Of a stretch of 64,000 nt of DNA, positions 33,576 through 46,400 are shown piece after piece; positions within the stretch are counted from its first letter, which is position 1, and every line of letters starts with the position of its first letter. Below the pieces are notes generated by a model, which saw only the letters and a program-made list of their open reading frames with translations, was not told the DNA's origin and did not search any database. Source of the stretch: Miscanthus floridulus (lineage: Eukaryota; Streptophyta; Magnoliopsida; Poales; Poaceae); contig NC_089584.1 in NCBI RefSeq assembly GCF_019320115.1, positions 105,267,111 through 105,331,110 on the forward strand, read 5' to 3'. The position numbers were made by a program, and so were the translations under genes.

Positions 33576-33934
33576 GTGCATTCGTGCATCTGCTGCCGCA
33601 ACCCAACAAAAGCCAGCAGCGGTCGGGATCTGTATCGGCTGCACACATCAACAGACAACAGACTCCCGCGCTCGCCTGCCGGCTGCCTCGCGCGCTGCAG
33701 TGCCAGTGCTGCACGCCTCCACGGTGGCTCCGCCTGCACCCACCACCGGGCGCCGGCGCTCCTACGCCGCTGCCCTTACATCCAAACACGTTCATCCAAC
33801 CCCACCGGGCCACCGCCATAAGTTACGTTATCTCGCAAAAAAGATCCATCGCACAGTCCGGCTCGTTTGCCAACACCGCGGCTATTTGGGCTCTTCGCTA
33901 ACAACCTCCTCCCCCTTACCGCGGCGTGCGGCGG

Positions 33935-36900
33935 ATGGCAACGGCCGCCTCCGCCTCCCCCGGCGCGTTCGGCGCCAAAACCCCAGCCCCAGCCCGTGGG
34001 CTGAGCACGCACCGGGCCCTGACCCCGAGCCCCGCATTCGCGAGGCCTTCGCCGCGCACCCCCGCCTGCGGCAGGTCGCGCGCCAGCCTCCACCTCGGCG
34101 GCGTGGGCGCGGCCAGCAGCAGCGCCGCCGCCTCCGGCAACGGCACCAGGCTCCACGTGCCCCCCACGATCGCGCCGCTCGCCGTGCCCAAGATGGCCGG
34201 CTCCATGAAGCCCCACAAGAACGTCCTGCTCTTCTACTGCGAGGAGATGCGGGACCTCGCGCAGCAGGTGGTCGCCCGGAACGATGACATCGAGCTGCGT
34301 TCCATCTCATGGAGGTCACATCATCTTCCCCTTCCCTTCTCTTCCAGCATCATGTTGTTGCTGTTGTTTTTCCTCCTTGTTGAACGCTACTGTTAGTTAT
34401 CGATTATGACATCGGAATAGGAATTCGTTCGATCGGTTCACAACCGGGGCTCTAATTGCGTCTAGCGAAGGAGTTGTGGTACCGGTTTCTTGCCAAGTTT
34501 GACAAGATTAAACTCTGCACGGACAAACAAACGCAATATGACATTTTACCTTTACCCTCTAGACGATGAATGACGTTCAGGGGAAACACTGAAACAGGGA
34601 GGAAATTGCGGGTGGAAAATTAGTCAGTATGAATATATGTCACCGTTTGCTGGGGCAGTGCTGACCAAATACTAGTAGGTTTCACAATTAGTTTGTCACT
34701 ACTCTAATCTATACTCTTTGAGTCTTTGTTGGCCTTTATGCAACAAAAGATGGCTATTGAGTGCAAGCTGTACAATGTTTTAGGAGCTGTGTTGTGATTG
34801 TGATTAGGAGTTAGGACAACACGAGCCTGCTACATTCAAGCCACCGATAATATGAAACCACCATAGGCTCCAGTTGACCATTACTTACGTGATTGCTTCA
34901 GTGAATGGCCTAGGTTTGAAATGAATCACTCGAATGTTCTTAGCTTAGTTATTTTATTTATAGGTGGCAGTCGCATTTGTTCTCTCAGATTATTTTGTAT
35001 GTCCTACCTCAGCAGCAACTTTTTGTTTCAGCAAAAGTAAACCAACCTTCTCTCTTATTCTAACTTTGGTACTATTTTTTTCAGGAAATTTCCCGATGGA
35101 TACCCGAATTTGTTTATCTCGAACGCCCACAACATTCGTGGGCAGCATGTTGCCTTTTTGGCTTCGTTTAGCTCACCCAGTGTCATATTTGAGCAACTAT
35201 CTGTCATATATAATCTGCCAAAGTTGTTTATTTCTTCATTTACTCTTATACTCCCGTTTTTCCCAACCGGGACTTCTGAGCGCATGGAAGATGAAGGAGA
35301 TGTTGCAACCGCCTTTACACTTGCCAGATTTTTGTCAAATATACCAATATCACGAGGTGGACCTTCGAGTTTAGTAATTTTTGATATCCATGCTTTGCAG
35401 GCAAGTAAAATTATTACATATAATCCATTGAACTTCTTGTCTTGGTCTGTCAAAAATATTAACATCAGTGTGTAAATAACCTTGTGCTTAATAACACATC
35501 AGGAGAGATTCTACTTTGGAGACTCAGTCTTACCATGTTTTGAGAGTGGCATCCCCTTGCTAAAAAGTAGGCTTCAGGAGCTACCTGATTCCCATAATGT
35601 GAGTACTGACTAAGTTAACAACAATTTTTATTTTGTTGATGTTGTGCATTGTCTTATCTGATACAATCCTTAATATCTTTATCAGATAACCATAGCATTT
35701 CCAGATGACGGTGCATGGAAGCGCTTCTATAAGCAACTTCAACATTTTCCTATGGTATGTTTTTGTTTGAGTACTGCCTCCAACTCCAAAGCACGAAACA
35801 AAAAGGATAGCCCCTTTCTTAGTGGAGTGTTTTCATAAAATGCTTTTTGTAGGTTGTATGTAACAAAGTTAGAGAAGGGGAGCAAAGAATTGTACGGATA
35901 AAAGAGGGGGATCCTAGAGGCCGTCATGTTGTTATAGTGGATGACTTAGTTCAGTCTGGTGGTACTTTGATTGAGTGCCAGGTAAAAGAATTGTATGTGA
36001 CTTATTTTTCTATACCATGTATAGTGACTATTGATGATCTTCAATATTTTCTGGTCTTTCGGGTGCGCACATTTATGCCTTATTTTTTTAGAAACAATTT
36101 ATAATGGCTTAATTATGTATATTCCCTTGAGAGTTGCAATTTAACATTCATTTTTCCTGTCCAGAAAGTACTAGCAGCTCATGGAGCAGCAAAGGTCAGT
36201 GCATACGTGACACATGGCATTTTCCCCAATAACTCATGGGAGAAATTTCAGCATGATAATGGAGGTACATATGCTTCATTACCTTAGCATGCTATTAAAT
36301 TTTCCACATTGCTATTATTTTCTTTCTGGAGTTACTGAATAGAAAACAAGCTAAGTAAGCATTTTAGTAGTTCAGTTTCTCTCAGCTGACACCTTTTTAA
36401 TTTTATACTATCTACAAAGAGATGCATGATAGATTGGCTGGTAGGACTTCTGTTTCGCTGTTTGTACTTGTCCTCTTCTTTTTTTTTTCAGGGAGTAACA
36501 TTCTATTTTTTTCGCTCACCTAACATTTTTTTACTAAGCAACTGATTGGTTTACTTTTTCCAAAGAACAAAATAGAAACTAAAGGGAAGACTCATATTTC
36601 TTATTAAGGCAAAACTTTTCCATGTTTAAAGGGCTTGCATGGAATGAAATCTTGAAGAATACAAAAAAGAAAACCTAATCATTTTCAATCACAGGCGGAC
36701 AAGATGATTTCAGTTCCTCACAGAAAAAGAGTTTGACTTCCAGCTCCCCTTGTGACCCGTAAACCCTTATCAATGATTTTCCTTTCACCCTAACCTTTTG
36801 TGGATGCAGAAGCAGACAAAACAAAAGTTTCAGTGTTCTAATACCGTTGGTAGAGACTAGAGACACAGAGTTGATAATAAGCACCGCCTAGTATTCCTTT

Positions 36901-37293
36901 GATTTTTCCCAAATGTTGTTGATTCTCCTTCAGGGTTCCATCTAACTCCGTATTAACTTTGTTTTTGAAAATACAGTTTTTTCCTACTTCCTATCACTGT
37001 ATCACATGCTTACCTTGCCCAAAGAATGTTGGGGAGGCACACTTGTTCCAAGGCATTCTTGGAGCTTTCAGTACTTCAGAACCTATTTTATGTGTGAATA
37101 ATGTGCCACTCATGTTCCTGATGATAATACAACCCCCTTTTTTTTTGTAATTTTTTCAGAGGGTCCGGAGCATGGCCTGAGCCACTTTTGGCTTACTGAT
37201 TCATGCCCCCTTACTGTCAACGTGGTGAAGGGCAGGCGGCCATTTGAAATTCTAAGTCTGGCCGGACCTATTGCTTCTGCTCTCCAGATTTAG
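33935..37293 (+). CDS. PRS3: Ribose-phosphate pyrophosphokinase (PRPP synthetase), organellar type
   Basis: Seven exons join in frame to 407 codons: 33935-34314, 35085-35400, 35503-35598, 35686-35754, 35853-35981, 36165-36264, 37160-37293 (TAG). The enzyme family transfers pyrophosphate from ATP to ribose 5-phosphate, giving PRPP for nucleotide, His and Trp synthesis. The core shows [68 protein letters not shown], the PRPP-binding loop [14 protein letters not shown] and a closing [12 protein letters not shown]. These fit the plant PRS3/PRS4 class. The first 90 residues are rich in Ala, Ser, Pro and Arg and look like a transit peptide, which together with the length favours PRS3 over cytosolic PRS4. 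Intron 2 starts GC rather than GT. No disruption was seen. The start is the ATG opening the A/S/P-rich leader. Confidence 0.93.
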
Positions 37294-39119
37294 GAAAATC
37301 TGGTCTGCTCGATCCCTTGGGATATTGTTGACTATTCAGTTCATTCTTCTTTCTTTTTTCTTTGAGGAATTTGGTGTTTTCCTTCCGACAGCTATAGAGC
37401 ATATCGCAATGTATTTACTAGAAATAGAGAACCTTAAAATGGCAGATCTTCACTGCAGCGTCTGCTTGGTGAAAAGCATTCATAGCGTAGGATTGCCTGT
37501 TCAATAATTTGACTGAGCAAGTCAAGTGTCGATCTGTGTTCTATAAATAAAACTCTCGAATAAGTTTCACTAATCTGCCAACTTGCATATGGTGTGTTTT
37601 TGTTCCGTTGGGTTTTAGGATTTCAGACGATCAGATCCACTTCACTATTTGGCGTGTTGCTGCTGGCAGCCTGGCACTGCTTCCTACGGGCTGTCAGGTT
37701 TGCACGAGGATAAGCTGGAATAACCAGAGCAAGCACAAAAATAGTCTTATAGCTAAACTAGTCAGCATTTTTGCTGATACAAAGGAGATAAGAGATGAGA
37801 GATAAGAGTTTGGCTCTTACAACATCCTCAATAGTATGAGCTAATTACTAGCTCAAAACAACTTCTATATTGAATGTTAGCTTTTAGCACATAGCTTACA
37901 ACATGAATATGTCCATTTGATACTCATAGTCTTAGAATCTATGTACGAAACTGGCTCTTTATCAAGAGATAACTCTTCTCTCTTTTATATTAAAATATAA
38001 AATAATATGTTTAAAGCTAGTTCAGTCATCATTATTAGAGTTGTCCTCAGTGCAAGCAATAAGCTGGACACGGAAATATAGATAATGATGGGCCCAGATA
38101 AAAGTGTATGTGAGGAATATGAAAGAGATGTGAGATATGATACCACATAATAATAATAAAAAATTATGGACAAACAGAAGACAACTATTGTATAGTTTGG
38201 CTCTTATAATTTAACTTATAGCGAAATACTTAGATATATATTGACCTTGCTCTTATGACGAAACATACGGTGGCATTGGATACTACAACTCGTATAGAAA
38301 ACTCGAAACTTGTACAATGTGCCTCACCTAAAAACTGGAAATCTTTTCTAAGTTTCTCACCCGAAACTCTCAAGGCTTGTTTGTTTGCTTGGTCTTGTCC
38401 AGTACGGACGACAGGCCTGGCCGAGGGCACCTTGACCTCGTCTCGTGCAACCTCGTGTGTTTGTTTTTACCAGAATAAGCCAGACTAGAAAAAAGATCGT
38501 GTTTATTTGCTTTTAGCACTGTACAAATGGGTATGGCTACTATATACTGGCAATCTGGTAACCTTACCTCCGTTCTCTCCTTATTTGCATTTCATCGAAC
38601 ACACCACTACCGTGAGTACACCGCTGCCCCGCTAACAACACACCAGTGCCCCCTTCCTCACCACAGCAGGACGTCGGCGACGAGAAGGCCCGACGGCGAG
38701 GGTGTCTCCTCCGCGTTTCCAACGCCGTCGCCACCTGCGCCGGCGGGTTGCTGCTGGAGCTGGTCGAGCGTGGCGCGAAGGCCCACGGCGACAGCCCGCG
38801 CGCGGATCCTATCTCGGTTGCCGCGGCAGCGGCCGCACGCGCGCGCGAAGCCCAGCTGTTGTTGCATCCTGCGGGCCGGGCCGGGCCTTGGCAAACAAAC
38901 AGTTCTCGTCTAGTCACCTGAAAATAGGAGCACCGTGGCCGGCTGGCCTGGCGGACGCGCGTCGTTCGCCACCTGCAGGCCACAGCCCACAGGTGCGCGT
39001 GACAAGTCGTGCCAACAAAAAGAAGCTTTTCGACCAGAAAAGACGCGACGCTCATGTGCCATCATCAAGTCGCTCATTCACTCTCCGGCTTTTAGTAGCT
39101 TCACCGGTTACCACGCACC
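37294..39119. other. Intergenic stretch with transposon-like remnants
   Basis: 37294-37700 is probably the 3' UTR and downstream of the PRPP synthetase gene. About 37700-38250 is AT-rich with partly self-complementary phrases (AAGAGTTTGGCTCTTA, CTCTTTATCAAGAGATAACTC) suggesting a diverged MITE. 38375-38925 is GC-rich and bounded by GGCTTGTTTGTTTGC and its near reverse complement GGCAAACAAACAG, so it may be a small transposon with inverted ends. Its open frames on both strands match nothing I know. Confidence 0.4.
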
Positions 39120-39345
39120 AGCGACCGAACAATCGTAAATAGTATTTTTCTCTCGTACCAAATCAGCTGACAGTAATAATTCACGATCATATTATCACCG
39201 ACCAAACAGGCTGCATATTCGTTAGGGTCATATTTGACTTATAAGTTATAACTTATTAATCAATAAATAGTATTTTTCTCTCATATCAAATTAGTTCACG
39301 ATATTTTTAGTCATGATTTATAAGCCAAATCAGCCCCCAAATCAG
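39120..39345. mobile_element. Two adjacent MITE remnants, family B
   Basis: The first (about 39128-39212) has ATAGTATTTTTCTCTCGTACC, AACAGTAATAATTCACGATC-like sequence and ends near CCAAACAGG. The second (about 39226-39345) has GACTTATAAGTTATAACTTA, AGTATTTTTCTCTCATATC and CATGATTTATAAGCCAAATC. Both lie within 360 bp upstream of the B3-gene start codon. Confidence 0.55.
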
Positions 39346-39477
39346 CCAGACAACAAGCCAGCTGCTCGGCTCAGTTCCATCTCCATCGCCTGCTTCTCCT
39401 CCCACCTGCAACTGCAACGTTTCCTTTGGTTTCCCAGTCCTGGTTGTCTGCGGCTCTGCGCTGTTTGGTCTCTGCTC

Positions 39478-42400
39478 ATGGAAGAGCCGAGGAGGCCTCG
39501 ATTCTTCAAGGTCCTCGTTGTCGACTTCGCGCGCCGAATCGTAAGTAGCCCTCCCTCCTCCTCTTCCCGCCGCTCGTCCCCCTCCGTATAGGTGTTCGCA
39601 TTCGCAGGCCTGGTCGGAGAGGGTTCGTGCCGTGTGTTTTGCGGAGAACTGCGGTCTTTGATCCGGCCGAAACGCTGGCATTGCATCCGTTCCCTTGTGG
39701 ATTGCTGACGGATGAGTAGAGGATTATCTGCATGTGCATGCCTATGGGTTTTGTGATTTTTCTTCTAACAGATGGGATTCAGGCATGTTTCATGTAAAAA
39801 GAAAATTCAGAACTAAAAAGGGCAACAGGTTGGTAACGCCAGGTGGCAATCATGATGTCTGGTATTACTATAGGACTAGTTAAAGACTAGGTGGTGCCAC
39901 TGCCTTCATGATGCTTTCATCCGGCCCTAAAAATGGCACCCTACTGGTTTGTCAAATGTTAAAAACCACTGCATTTCAGTCTCTAATGACTACTAATCTT
40001 TGACATCATCATAAAGTGCCATTTTCGCCTTTTTCGGTTGACTACTCTAGTGGAACTAGCTCGTCCTAACCTTGTTTCTGCATGTAGGAGATGCCTCAAG
40101 GCTTCCTCTGTCATTTTCCAGAGGGGAGACACAGAGAGTCTGGCACTACAGTGGTGGCATCTACTAAAGTTGTCCTTACAAATGCTCAAGGGAATATTTG
40201 GCCTGTTGAGCTAGAGGAAATTGACGGCCGCGTGTTTCTGACTACTGGATGGCCAAAGTTTGTGGAGGACAACTGTTTGGGGAAGGGTGAATTCCTTATC
40301 TTCAAGTACTATGGGAGAATGCATTTCATGGTCTCGTTTTTTGGTGTGAATGCTGTTGAGAAGTCAGGTTGGTCTTCAGGAAGTGGCGCCCAAGCTACGG
40401 AGAATTTAGAAGGAGAACTCCCATGTCCTATCATCCCTTCTAGGAAGGGAGGGCATAGTGGCAATGAATTAACTGAGACAGTTAAGAGTCGTATGCATAC
40501 TCACTCTCAGGTTGATATACTGGATCACTCTTATGTAGGAACGCAAGTAGTCTAGTTTTGAGGAAATAATTAGATCAATTCATATGGGTTCTTTGAGTAT
40601 ATGCATTCTTCCAACTCTCTAGTTCACATCGAGTCGCCTTATTGTTAACATGGTCTTAGATAAGTTAGTTTTGCATATTTTGTAAGTCTACTTTAAATTT
40701 GGAGTCATATTACGCATGATGATCTTCATGAAATTGCTGTTGGCTAGAGAAGCTTATCGTTCAAAAGAATTATTTCACATCACTTTAGACTGCTGCCCTA
40801 GCTTCAGTTTTTCATCATACTCCATGTTTGTTTTCATACAGCATAATCCAACCAGTGACAAATATCAAGAGAGTTAACAAAGAGATGACAGTTTTTGTAT
40901 TTGATCACGCATAGCTCTGTAGGCAATAGAATTGATTTTTTTTTTAAAAAAAACTAGTATGGTATGTACCTGTATCTTTTATGATTTCCATCAGATAGAC
41001 AAATATGCCTTATGGAATGAAACGAATGGAGTACCTTTTTGGTTCAACAGGGAGCATTCATTTTAAAATGTTGATACTGCCTTACTTCTAATCCTGTCTG
41101 TTTAACTGATAGTTTTGTATACATCTTCTAGACAGATACCATGCAACGAAACACTCAAGGGAATGAACACATTTCATCCCAGGGCACAGTTGGTTTCCTT
41201 GACTTGCATGAAGTAGTTTGCTCCAAAGATTACTTGGAGACATACTTGTCACAGAGTGAGACAACGGAGGATGATAAAGCTAAAGCAGTAGCAGAAGTAA
41301 TGAGAACTTTGCGTGTTGACAAATTGACAGTAGAGTTATTCTGTGCTATACTCTGTTTGTATAAATGGAAAGTTGAGGCAGCTGCAGAATATTTTAATGT
41401 TTGTAGGGGCAAACCACAAATTCTGGAACAATCTCTGAAGCAGAAATTTGTTTTGCAGTGTAAGTTTTTTATTACTTCATGGTCTTTCATTTTTGCATTG
41501 CTAATGCTAACACGGCTGTCCTTTTTGTCTTCAGTTGACTTTGTAAAGGGACAACTACAACGCTTCTTCCCTCAAGATTATGATTCTGAGAGAATAAAAA
41601 AGAACAATATTGAGGGACCTAATTTGTCTAATCAACCACTACAACGTGACCTGATAGTGGCACCAGTGAAACGGAGGCTAGTTGATGAATATAAACCTTG
41701 TGACTTGTCTCATCGACAGAAGAGAATAGTTAAGTTGCAGGGAAACTCACTGCAAACTCAAACACCAAGAAGATCACCACGATTGGCACACGCGAACAAT
41801 ACTTGTAACAACAACAAAAAAGTGTGGAAAGGAAGAGCCAAAGTGCTTAAAACACCACCAGATGCAACAAATCAGGTGAAGGATAGAGCACATAAATCAT
41901 GTTCGCTTCATGAGAAACTAGATAATGCCTTGAAAGCAGTTCATGAAGAAGCAACAGGTGATCTTTTGGTTGCTCTTGTGTTAAAAAAAAAAATCTTTTG
42001 GTTGCTCTTTGTTAGAACTTTTTTATAACATCTCAAACTTCAGTTATATCAACCTTTGCCTATCTAGGTTCCTTATCTCAGGACCTCAGGATACTGGATT
42101 CCCCACGGTGCGAGGTTGGCTTAAGTAAAGAGCATGAACATGATCAAGGAGATACTGGCAAAATGTTGGATCAAGTCAATGATGGAGAAAACTGTAAAGA
42201 ACATTTGGGAAGAGATGCTATGGGAAATTCTGAGTCATTCATGAGTACATATTGCGTAGAGCCATTGCCAACCAACTCTAGGTTGATAGCATGTTCAAGA
42301 ATAAATGAGCTATCATTTACATGGAAGCCCTCACAACATGCCAGTCCCCTTGAGAAAGTTTTACTTGACATTCAAAGAGATAACTTCGTGAACACCATTG

Positions 42401-43059
42401 CACGCATCCAGAAAATCATCCAGGATGATCCTTTAGATGTGCTTAGTGCAGATGTAATTGAAGCCACTGTGCGGATAGAAATTATTAAATGGGATTTATG
42501 CCTTCAGGACAAGGATGCCCATAAGATAGTAAATGCAATGTTGGAGTATGCTAAAAAGGTCAAGGGGAGACATAGTTTCAATACTGAGATGAGGAAGGAA
42601 GAGTTCTCTGCAAAGCTGCAGGATCTCCTGAAGTGTCAGCTTAAAGAACTAGAACTTACATACACTTCCTTGGAATCAGATTACAAGAAAGCAACGACTG
42701 ATGCTAGCATTTTTTTCTCGACATTTGAAGAACACAAGAAAAAGTTGAATGCCATTAAGGACAGTATCAAGGACCTGCAGCAGGCCTGTATGACTAAGGA
42801 CGATGAAATGCAAAAATTGGCACATCAAGTCGCTGAGCATGAGACTGTATATCAGAAGTCTATAATGGAAAAGGTTAGGGTTAAGATGGCTCTGAAGAGC
42901 CATGAGCAGACTATTGGTTGCGTAAAAGAGCACCTAGCCTCTACTGAATCTGGATCAATTGACGTAGGAGCATTGGTTAAGGTAGAGATGGATAATATGA
43001 GTAAGGAGATTGAACTCTCCAAGGGAAATCTTCTAAATATCAACTTCAAGAAAGAGTAA
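39478..43059 (+). CDS. B3 DNA-binding domain protein with C-terminal coiled coil
   Basis: Five exons join in frame: 39478-39540, 40088-40546 (or ending at 40510 at a stronger AG/GT site), 41132-41459, 41535-41957, 42068-43059 (TAA); about 754 codons. Residues about 8-115 form a B3 domain (RFFKVLVVDF, MPQGFLCHF, GNIWPVELEE, FLTTGWPKFVEDN, GEFLIFKYYG), the plant DNA-binding fold of the REM/ARF superfamily. Exons 3-4 hold an uncharacterised helical region (KWKVEAAAEYFNVCRGKP, FVKGQLQRFFPQD) and a basic RRSPRL patch. Exon 5, after residue about 600, is a long Lys/Glu-rich coiled coil, suggesting dimerisation. A nuclear role is inferred from the B3 domain. The target DNA is unknown. The junction of exons 2 and 3 is the least certain. 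It lies tail-to-tail with the ABC transporter gene. Confidence 0.85.
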
Positions 43060-43459
43060 AGAAGGTGTAAGCGTTTTCTTACAATTATTTATTTTCTGGC
43101 TGTGGTCACTTCATGGTAAGTCCTTTCATGAACATTCTTTTTCTTTCTGTTGAAGCTCACATATGTTATCAGAAGACAAAACATTATGATTCATGCATCA
43201 TAAATTCATAATGCTTGCTTTTCCTTCATAGTTTTTTTAGCCAGGCCATATTATCATTTCTTTATATCCTTTTGCCTGTCTTAGCCCACCAGAAACATTG
43301 AAAGACGAGGATTGTGTCAGATATATATTAACTGATTATTGAAAGAGTTGCTTGAAAACTAGCTTAGGAGTGCTGCTTCTGTGCTATAGTAACCTAGCTA
43401 TCATATCAATTACTGCAGGAGTTTCATTAGATATAATAGTTTACATGACATACAATCAG
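43060..43459. other. Spacer between two convergent genes
   Basis: AT-rich, no gene. It must hold the 3' UTRs and polyadenylation signals of the B3 gene (plus) and the ABC transporter (minus); only 400 bases separate the two stop codons, so transcripts may overlap. Confidence 0.6.
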
Positions 43460-46400
43460 TTACTTCTGAAGAGTTGCAAGGTTGTAGAATGCCCCCTTCT
43501 TGTTCATGAGCTGCGGGTAAGAGCCACGCTCCACCACTTTACCCTCTCCCAGGAAAGCAATCGAGTCTACATTCTTGATTGTGTTTAGTCGATGTGCCAC
43601 CACAATTGTGGTCCTCCCTGACATTATTCGATCAAGAGCTTCCTGCACCACTTGCTCTGACTGTGCATCAAGTGCACTTGTTGCTTCATCAAGTAGTAGT
43701 ATTGCTGGATTCCGGATTATTGCCCTTGCAATTGCGATTCTTTGCTTCTGCCCCCCTGAGAGCTGTATACCATGCTCTCCGCAATCAGTATCGTATCCAT
43801 CCTTCAAAGATCTGAAAAGTAATCAACTTAGTTCCTTGTGTTGGACAATGCGAGTTGAAATAAAAGGCATGCTTGCAATATCTATATAAGTTTGGAATAG
43901 AAACAAGTCAAAAGACTTACGAGATGAACTCATGTGCGTTTGCAGCTTTTGCAGCTTCCACAATCTCATCTTCATCAGCTTCTGGTTTACCAAAAGCAAT
44001 ATTGTCCCTGACACTGCCTGAAAACATTGCAGGCTCCTGACTAACAAGAGCTGTAAATCCTCGGAACCAAAGAATATTCATCTCCCTCACATCCATACCA
44101 TCAATTCTTACGGACCCCCTATCAACATCATAGAACCTCTGGATCAAACCTATGATAGTTGATTTACCACATCCGCTTCTCCCAACCAGGCCAACACTTG
44201 TTCCTGCTTTCACGTCCAAGCTAAAATCCTGTAGGATAAGGCATTCTGGTCTTGTTGGATATGCAAAATCTACCTTCTTGAATTCTATTCTACCTTCTAT
44301 TTTCTTCTTCTGATCTTCCTTCTCCACCTGCAAAATAGATGCATATTATTCTCACTCATAGCAAGACAGCGTTGTAAAATCATTCTATACTCGCATAACT
44401 GCTTTGCCGATATGTATTCTGTATGATGCTTATGAATGAGTTTGTTACCTGTGAATTTTTTGGAGAGATGGATTTCCTATCTAGCACCTCAAATACTGAA
44501 GCAACTGCATTTGCTCCCTTTGCCAGGTCAGATGTCATGCTACCAGCATCAGCAATCAGCTTTCCTGTGCTCACCAGCACGAAAAAGGTTTTGAAAACAT
44601 CACCCGCTGATATCTCCCCAGACTGTGCCAGCTTCCCACCATACCAGAAGTCCAGTGCCCATGACAAGAACGAGAGGCAAGGTGACAACCCTGTGGTGAT
44701 CCCTGCTACCCATGATTTCTTCCTTGCTTTTTTCAAGGGTTCCTCTTGTGCATGCTCGAATAGCTGAAGAACCTTCGATGAGCATCCAAAGGAGGTTACC
44801 ATCCTGTGATTGTAAACAGCTTCTATGGCTATCTGGGTGCTTTGATGCTGAGCCTTTGCCAAGTCCCTTGACACATTTGAGAGAACCATTTTTTTTGCAT
44901 AATAGCATATCATTGTAGATGGCTGTACAGCTATCATGACAAGAGCAAGTTTCCAAGCTACCATCAGGCCCATTGTCACTGCAATTATAATTCCGGAAGC
45001 TGTTTGAAGCAGTAAGGATATTCTGTCTGCAACAAGGGTTTTGACAAGAGAAGCCTCATTGCTTAGCCGAGAGCACAATGCACCGCTTGAATTAGTTTCT
45101 TCATCAAACCATGCTGCCTCAAAGGTTAAGATCTTCTCAAGTACTTGGACCCGGATGCGCCTAACAAGATGCTCCCCCATGTACGCAAAATTGTAGTGTT
45201 GCAATAGATTAACAACAATGGATACCAAGGACAGTGAACAGAAGATCAAGGCATAGCGTCTGATAATTGCATTCATCTCATTTTGGTCCTGAACAAAGAA
45301 TGCAGCAATCATTCCTCCAATGGTTATGGCATAGATGGGCTGCAAGGAGCCATATACCAATGCAGACAAACTGCCTACGACTGCCTGCCTCCACTCTGGT
45401 GCGTTCATTGCAAGAAGCCTGGAGAAAGATGGTGCAGGTGGAGGAACTTCAGAATTATTTTCCTTTAAAATAGCTGGTGTTAGTGGCATTGGACTTGCTC
45501 TGGACATGCTGTGACGGCTGGTACTTGTCCTGGCCACTGAGGAAGCCCTAAACTGTTCATTTTCTTGATCGATGTAGCTTACCATCTTCTGCAATTTCAC
45601 AAGTCTCGAGTACGGGCCACCCTTGCTGATCAGTTCATCATGTGTACCAATTTCAGCTATTGTACCCCCATCAACTACTGCAATCTGATCAGCGTTCTTC
45701 ACGGTTGAGAGCTTATGAGCTACTACCTGTCCATTGTTAATGAATAATCAGGCATTCAATGTCAAATGATTTTCTCTTAAAAAAGATGCGTGCTAAGTAA
45801 TTCAAGTTCTGATATAAGGGTTATAAAATATGAAGAGTGGAAGCAGTGGCAATTTACCAGTGTTGTCCGTCCCATAGATGCTTGATCAAGTGCATGCTGT
45901 ACCAACTTTTCTGATTCTGAATCAAGTGCACTTGTGGCTTCATCGAGCAAGAGTATAGCAGGGTTCTTAATTATCGCCCTTGCAATGGCAATACGTTGCT
46001 TTTGGCCACCTGATAACAATGCTCCACGCTCACCAATCTGCAAGAATGGACCATAAGTATGAGACATGGAATTAAGGTGGCTGAATGTTCCTTTTCTCTT
46101 TTGATGCGCGTACCTTAGTCTCATATTCCTCTGGAAGCCCCCTTACGAAGTTGTGAGCATTTGCTGTCATGGCTGCTGCATAAACCTCATCCATGGTTGC
46201 AGTCTGGTTTGCCAAACAAGATGTTCTCTTTTATTGAAGTACCAAACAATGCATGATCTTGGCTGACTAGTCCCATTTTGCTCCTGATCCATTTGAGTTG
46301 GAGTTCTTTGATGTCAAAACCATCAATTTTGACAGTTCCTTCACTGGCATCATAGAAGCGCTGCACTAAAGCTATTGCTGTTGACTTGCCGCTGCCACTG

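Noticed and set aside
33529..34319. Several long minus-strand open frames over the PRPP synthetase first exon
   Set aside because: GC-rich shadow frames; the plus-strand reading joins six further exons in phase and matches the enzyme.
38527..39142. Possible GC-rich gene between the PRPP synthetase and B3 genes
   Set aside because: Open on both strands with no splice-consistent structure or protein resemblance; bounded by TTGTTTGTTTGC and its near complement, so more likely a transposon remnant.
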